From: Treponema sp.
Lineage (GTDB): Bacteria > Spirochaetota > Spirochaetia > Treponematales > Breznakiellaceae
DNA length: 62,419 nt
Direction of reading: 5' to 3'
Assembly: GCA_031280125.1 (NCBI GenBank)
Contig: JAITHE010000004.1
Coordinates: 1-62,419, forward strand
Position numbers and translations under genes: made by a program. Positions 58,796 to 62,419 of this stretch are shown here, in pieces. The notes beneath the pieces were generated by a model. It did not search any database and was not told the DNA's origin. It worked only from the letters and a program-made list of their open reading frames with translations. Within the stretch, counting starts at the first letter, position 1, and every line of letters starts with the position of its first letter.

Positions 58796-61393
58796 TTACC
58801 GGCCGGATCCGGCGGAAGGGGAGGGCTGCGCCCTTTCCTTCCGGGGCTTTCCGGCCTTTTTCCCGGAGACCCCCTTCGTACCCGCCGGGGGACGGTAGAT
58901 ACTGCCGTCAAAGAGAAATCTGAACACATCCCCGGCGGTTTCCACAAATTCCGTCCCAACCGAAGAACGGATATCCCTGTCCAGTTCATTCCAGTCCTCC
59001 CGGTTGCCCTCCGGGAGCAGTACCTTTTCCATGCCGTTCCGTATGGCCGCCAGAATCTTTTCCTTAAGGCCCCCAATGGGGAGGATCCGCCCCGTCAGGG
59101 TCAGTTCTCCGGTCATGGCGATCCCCGCCCCGGGAGCCCGGCCGCAGAGGGTTGACAGCAGGGAGGCGGCCAGGGTGATCCCTGCGGAGGGGCCGTCCTT
59201 GGGAATCGCCCCTTCGGGGACATGGATGTGAAAATCGGTTTTGGCAATATCCGCGGCAAACCGGAAAGCGGTCTGTTCGCTGCGAAGATAGGAAAGGGCA
59301 ATCCGGGCGCTTTCCTTCATCACGTCCCCCAGGTTTCCCGTAATGGTCAGTTCTCCGGTTCCCTCGTACCCTTTTGTTTCCACCGGAAGGATCGCCCCCC
59401 CCGTTTCGGTCCAGGCCAGGCCGTAAACCACGCCGGTCCGGGCCTCTTTGAACACCAGGTCCCGCTTGTACTTCCGGCGGCCCAGCAGTTTTTCCAGGCC
59501 GTCTTTGGTAACGGTTTTTTTATAGGAACCCACGGGCTTCCCTTCCCGGCCGTACCCGCTTTCCACCGCCTTCCGGGCCAGCCGCCTGACGCAGCGGGCT
59601 ATCTCCCTCTCCAGACCGCGTACCCCGGATTCCATGGTCCAGTACCGGATAATCGAAAGCACCGCCTCGTCCCGGAAGGCGATCCGTGCCTCCCCCAGGG
59701 AATTTTCCTTCAATTCCTTGGGGACCAGAAACTGTTTGGCGATGGCGAGTTTTTCATTTTCGCCGTACCCGGGAATGTCGATCACCTCCATGCGGTCCAA
59801 AAGCGGGTAGGGGATAGTATGGAGGGAATTGGCGGTGGCGATAAAGAGAACCCGGGAAAGATCGTAGGGAAGCTCCAGGTAGTGATCGGTAAAGGATCCG
59901 TTCTGTTCGGGATCCAGCACTTCCAGCAGGGCCGAGGCGGGATCCCCCCGGAAGTCGCCGGAAAGCTTGTCAATTTCGTCCAGAAGAAACACCGGGTTTA
60001 CCGTTCCGGCCTTTCGCATGGACTGAAGTATCTTCCCCGGCAGGGCCCCCACGTAGGTTTTACGGTGCCCCCGGATCTCCGCCTCGTCCCGGACGCCCCC
60101 CAGGGAAATCCGTACAAACCGGCGGTCCAGGGCCCGGGCCACCGATTTGCCCAGGCTGGTTTTTCCCGTTCCCGGAGGACCGGCAAAACACAGGATGGGG
60201 CCCTTCACCGGCAGGCCCTCCCCCCCGGCCAGTTCCCGGACGGCGATATATTCCAGGATCCGTTCCTTGGCCTTTTCCATGCCGTAGTGATCCGCCTCCA
60301 GGATCTCTTCCGCCTCCGCCAGATGGTCCGCCCCCGTCCTGGGCGGCGGACCATCTGGCGGAGGTTCCGCCGCCGGGGCTTTCCCCGTATCCGCCCAGGG
60401 AAGATCCGCTATCCACTCCAGGTAGCCCCGGAGTACCCCCGCTTCGGGGGACAGGGGTTGAAGCTTTTTAAGCCGGGCCAGTTCTTTCCGGGCCTTCTGG
60501 AGTACCTCTTCCCCGGGGTTTTTGGCGGCGATGGCCTCCTCCAGTCCGGCCACTTCATCCCCCCGTTCTTCCCTGCCCAGTTCCCGGTTGATTTCCCGCA
60601 GTTGTTCGTGGAGAATATATTCCCGGTGTTTTTTTTCCATCCGGCTTTTAACCTTGCCGGAAATGTTTTTCTGGATCCCCAGAATCTCGTTTTCCAGTTC
60701 TAAAACTTCCAGCAGGGCCGCAAGACGCTTTTCATCGTCCTCGTATTCCAGAAGGGCAGCCTTTTTTTCGGCGTTAACCGCCAGGGCGTTGCCGATGATG
60801 TTGCACAGCCGTTCCGGGCTTTCTGTCCTGTCGCTGACGGCCAGGGTTTCCGAGCTGACCTTTTTGGAGAATTCCGCATACTGGACAAAGGCCCTTTGGA
60901 CCGAACGCATCAGAGCCAGCCTGCCGGGACCCGGCTTTTCTTCCCCCTCCCGGGGGATGCCCAGGGCCCGGATCCGCACCCCCGTGAGGGCGCCGTTTTT
61001 TTCCAGGGCGGTGATTCTGCCCCGGTATTCCCCGTGGAACACCACCCGGTAGGAACCGTCGGGCAGGCGGAGATGCTGGACCATGCGGACCACGCTGCCC
61101 AGTTCATAGATTTCCCCCGGCTCCGGAGGGGCCGCCGCCTGGGAGGCCTGGGGCCGGAAGGAAACCGCAAAAAGCCGCCGGTCCCCCCGGAGGGCGCACT
61201 CCACCGCGTCGATCCCCGACCGGTAGGTAATGTAGACGGGTACAATGGTTTGGGGAAAGATCACCAGCTCCCGCAGAGGCAGCAGAGGGAATTCTTCGCT
61301 CCCCGTCTTGCCCGACAGGGCTGAAATGATCCGGGCAACTCCCCCCGGGGCGCCCTGTTTTGCCGGCGGGTTAACCGGAACGCCGTGTTTCAT
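58796..61393 (-). CDS. lon: ATP-dependent protease Lon
   Basis: 865 aa. N-terminal substrate domain (about 35-240, starting FPLLPLRELVIFPQTIVP), coiled region, AAA+ module with Walker A GPPGTGKTS (405-413) and LLDEIDKLSGD, and S16 protease domain with catalytic Ser736 (KDGPSAGITLA) and Lys777 (GGLKEKIL). A proline-rich insertion (residues about 338-355) between the two halves is encoded by a perfect 20-bp inverted repeat (60313-60332 and 60345-60364). The C-terminal 35 residues are a low-complexity basic tail. The start at 61393 has a GAGGG site. Confidence 0.95.
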   Translation of the reverse strand: MKHGVPVNPPAKQGAPGGVARIISALSGKTGSEEFPLLPLRELVIFPQTIVPVYITYRSGIDAVECALRGDRRLFAVSFRPQASQAAAPPEPGEIYELGSVVRMVQHLRLPDGSYRVVFHGEYRGRITALEKNGALTGVRIRALGIPREGEEKPGPGRLALMRSVQRAFVQYAEFSKKVSSETLAVSDRTESPERLCNIIGNALAVNAEKKAALLEYEDDEKRLAALLEVLELENEILGIQKNISGKVKSRMEKKHREYILHEQLREINRELGREERGDEVAGLEEAIAAKNPGEEVLQKARKELARLKKLQPLSPEAGVLRGYLEWIADLPWADTGKAPAAEPPPDGPPPRTGADHLAEAEEILEADHYGMEKAKERILEYIAVRELAGGEGLPVKGPILCFAGPPGTGKTSLGKSVARALDRRFVRISLGGVRDEAEIRGHRKTYVGALPGKILQSMRKAGTVNPVFLLDEIDKLSGDFRGDPASALLEVLDPEQNGSFTDHYLELPYDLSRVLFIATANSLHTIPYPLLDRMEVIDIPGYGENEKLAIAKQFLVPKELKENSLGEARIAFRDEAVLSIIRYWTMESGVRGLEREIARCVRRLARKAVESGYGREGKPVGSYKKTVTKDGLEKLLGRRKYKRDLVFKEARTGVVYGLAWTETGGAILPVETKGYEGTGELTITGNLGDVMKESARIALSYLRSEQTAFRFAADIAKTDFHIHVPEGAIPKDGPSAGITLAASLLSTLCGRAPGAGIAMTGELTLTGRILPIGGLKEKILAAIRNGMEKVLLPEGNREDWNELDRDIRSSVGTEFVETAGDVFRFLFDGSIYRPPAGTKGVSGKKAGKPRKERAQPSPSAGSGR
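60313..60364. repeat. Perfect 20-bp inverted repeat inside lon
   Basis: Arm 60313-60332 (CCTCCGCCAGATGGTCCGCC) is the exact reverse complement of 60345-60364, with a 12-nt loop. It encodes the proline-rich linker and the start of the helix before the AAA+ module. A palindrome this long inside a coding region suggests insertion of a small palindromic element or a local inverted duplication. Confidence 0.8.
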
Positions 61394-61454
61394 GGGTGGT
61401 ACCCTCAGGATACCCGCAACAGGGGAGGAAACTCAAGGCCGACGATACCCCCTC

Positions 61455-61490
61455 ATCCGCCCTATGATACTACCAGTACGGCCCACAACA
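61455..61490 (+). repeat. Promoter-like module, upstream copy
   Basis: The stretch with CCGCCCTATGATA, then TACGGCCCACA, is repeated at 61673-61710 with small changes. The -10 box TATGAT is at 61463-61468, but the -35 position reads CCGACG, a poor box. It looks like a decayed copy of the downstream promoter. Between the two copies (61501-61637) an 18-bp direct repeat, beginning CCCAGCCGAAAAGCGG, occurs at 61501 and 61620, with several short hairpins and no gene. Confidence 0.55.
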
Positions 61491-61657
61491 GCCGGGGGAA
61501 CCCAGCCGAAAAGCGGCAAGGGGACCCCAACCAAGCGGCAAAGCCGCGAAGGTTCCCCCCGTGCCGCCGCCAAGGATGGCGGTGTTTGTGTGCTTTAGGT
61601 GGAGTTGGCAAAGCAAACTCCCAGCCGAAAAGCGGCATGGAGGCCGTTTTTCGGCGC

Positions 61658-61686
61658 TTGACAAACCCCCGCGCCCGCCCTATGAT
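61658..61686 (+). promoter_or_regulatory. Strong sigma-70 promoter upstream of the repeat leader
   Basis: TTGACA (61658-61663), exactly 17 bp, TATGAT (61681-61686). Transcription should start near 61693, giving a leader of about 470 nt before the truncated gene at 62164. The bases 61694-61852 contain no gene or clear signal beyond a short CTACGG...CCGTAG stem. Confidence 0.75.
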
Positions 61687-61852
61687 AGCAGACGCTACGG
61701 CCCACAGCCGTAGAATCGTATCCGGGAGGGTTGTGTCTATGCATGCGCTAATTCCTTACAGTACAACGATTTACCCCCCCCTCCCAGCAATTTTCTAATT
61801 CTTGCACAGTAATAGGTAATCCGCCCCGCGCTCCCGGAATTCCCGGCGGTTT

Positions 61853-62125
61853 GTCCGGGGTTCCGGCTCTCCGGTCCGGCGTACCCGCCGTTTTATCCGG
61901 GGTACAGAATACTTTATCCGGAGTACAGAACGATCCATCCGGAGTACAGAACGATCCATCCGGGGTACAAAACACTTCATCCGGGGTACAGAACGCTCCA
62001 TCCGGAGTACAGAACGCTCCATCCGGAGTACAGATCAAAGCGATCTGTACTCAGATCAGAGCGATCTGTACTCAGATTAAAACGATCTGTACTCCGGTCA
62101 AAGCAATCCGTATTCCGGTCAGCCC
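61853..62125 (+). repeat. 21-bp tandem array, 13 units, with an inverted half
   Basis: Thirteen contiguous units of exactly 21 bp. Units 1-2 are degenerate. Units 3-9 (61895-62041) share the core ATCCGGRGTACAGAACG. Units 10-13 (62042-62125) carry the reverse complement core GATCTGTACTC. At the junction GAGTACAGATC (62026-62036) pairs with GATCTGTACTC (62042-62052) around AAAGC, and a longer 14-bp pair joins 62023-62036 with 62084-62097. Because 21 is a multiple of three, several frames stay open as heptapeptide repeats. I regard these as by-products rather than genes. Confidence 0.85.
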
Positions 62126-62135
62126 CTTCGGGGGC
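62122..62135 (+). promoter_or_regulatory. UUCG tetraloop hairpin ahead of the last gene
   Basis: GCCCC-TTCG-GGGGC: a 5-bp stem closed by C-G on a UUCG tetraloop, a very stable RNA hairpin. It lies between the 21-bp array and the AAGGAG site (62151-62156) and may insulate the ribosome-binding site from the array's structure. Confidence 0.6.
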
Positions 62136-62163
62136 CGGAACATAGCATGGAAGGAGACGCACG

Positions 62164-62419
62164 GTGGGCGGCTATAACGGAGACTGGGTCCCCGGCAGGC
62201 GGGACGACGTGTTGAACATGGGCCAGGTCTGGATGACGGTGATGGCCCAGAAGGGGGCGGCCTGGGGGATTCCCCAGACCGAAATCACGGCCCTGGTGGA
62301 ACTGGTGGGTACCGCCTCGGCGGCCCTGGCCACGGCCAAGGGCTCCGACAGGAACCAAAGGACCACCGCGGCCTGCCGGGCGGCCTTTGGGGCGCTGGTT
62401 AAAAAGATGCGGTTCCTCA
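62164..62419 (+). CDS. Hypothetical protein, N-terminal part only (runs off the window)
   Basis: 85 codons open to the window edge, so no stop is seen. GTG start at 62164 with AAGGAG 7 bases upstream. The sequence begins GGYNGDWVPGRRDDVLNMGQ, continues with a tryptophan-glycine turn (AAWGIPQTEITAL) and an alanine-rich helix ending LVKKMRFL. This pattern resembles a family of hypothetical proteins I associate with gut treponemes and Bacteroidetes (D-x-[IW]-[VI]-P-R start, WGIP, helical bundle), function unknown. The expression signals are good and the leader is unusually long and repetitive. Confidence 0.7.
   Translation, partial: MGGYNGDWVPGRRDDVLNMGQVWMTVMAQKGAAWGIPQTEITALVELVGTASAALATAKGSDRNQRTTAACRAAFGALVKKMRFL

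Noticed and set aside
61625-61657. Hairpin GCCGAAAA...TTTTCGGC as a terminator.
   Set aside because: The T-run is part of the stem and no gene ends nearby on the plus strand; it lies immediately before the -35 box of the promoter.
61853-62125. CRISPR array.
   Set aside because: Units are contiguous with no unique spacers, and no cas genes are nearby.
61748-62177. Repeat proteins with CTPDGSF-like or SGVQNDP-like heptads on either strand across the 21-bp array.
   Set aside because: They follow from a 21-bp (3 x 7) repeat keeping frames open. None has a convincing ribosome-binding site, and the plus-strand one overlaps the better-supported gene at 62164.

Overview
The window reads as a chromosome segment of a treponeme-like spirochaete, probably from an animal or insect gut. 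Pointers are the flgF-flgG-rod-binding-protein order, the secreted HEAT and PilZ genes beside it, an excisionase-type HTH fused to a PTS EIIA domain, and at the right edge a gene that resembles repeat-rich hypothetical proteins I associate with termite-gut treponemes. This assignment is inference; there is no rRNA to settle it. Base composition is GC-rich, with many G or C runs of 8-10.

Layout. 1-5.1 kb: two ABC sugar permeases, malQ and a MATE exporter on the plus strand. 5.0-8.3 kb: three minus-strand genes (methyltransferase, degenerate M23-like protein, membrane-anchored propeller-like protein) with a 40-bp dispersed repeat. 8.4-9.5 kb: a cytidine deaminase gene broken by a frameshift at a C8 run, and an HTH-EIIA fusion. 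9.5-24.8 kb: an adenosylcobalamin riboswitch followed by a near-complete 1,2-propanediol utilisation microcompartment operon in Salmonella order (pduA,B,C,D,E,G,H,J/K,L,M,N,O,P,S,T,U,V). It lacks pduQ, pduW, pduX, pduF and pocR, and carries a 5-methylthioribose-kinase-like gene between pduU and pduV. 24.8-43.1 kb: mostly housekeeping genes (RluA-family synthases, DD-carboxypeptidase, asnS, flagellar rod genes, a GH13_18 phosphorylase, PilZ protein, comEC, rsmA, yggS, inositol phosphatase, HAD phosphatase). 43.1-50.2 kb: a self-contained PTS (EIIA, EI, EIIB, galactitol-type EIIC, HPr) with two different class II aldolases. 50.2-58.6 kb, minus strand: rpsB-tsf-frr-uppS-cdsA-rseP, maf, mtnP with a class II aldolase, and tRNA-Arg. 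58.8-62.4 kb: lon, then a 770-bp leader with a duplicated promoter module and a 13-unit 21-bp tandem array ahead of a truncated gene.

How the genes may fit together. Diol dehydratase (PduCDE) converts 1,2-propanediol to propionaldehyde inside the shell, PduP makes propionyl-CoA and PduL propionyl-phosphate. PduGH, PduS and PduO repair the damaged cobalamin. Cofactor damage also releases 5'-deoxyadenosine. The kinase inside the operon, together with the remote mtnP-aldolase pair, suggests that this by-product is salvaged by a route resembling the DHAP shunt. The fuculose/rhamnulose-type aldolases of the PTS region could supply lactaldehyde, the precursor of propanediol. These links are hypotheses. 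No MtnA-type isomerase, lactaldehyde reductase or alcohol dehydrogenase is visible in the window.
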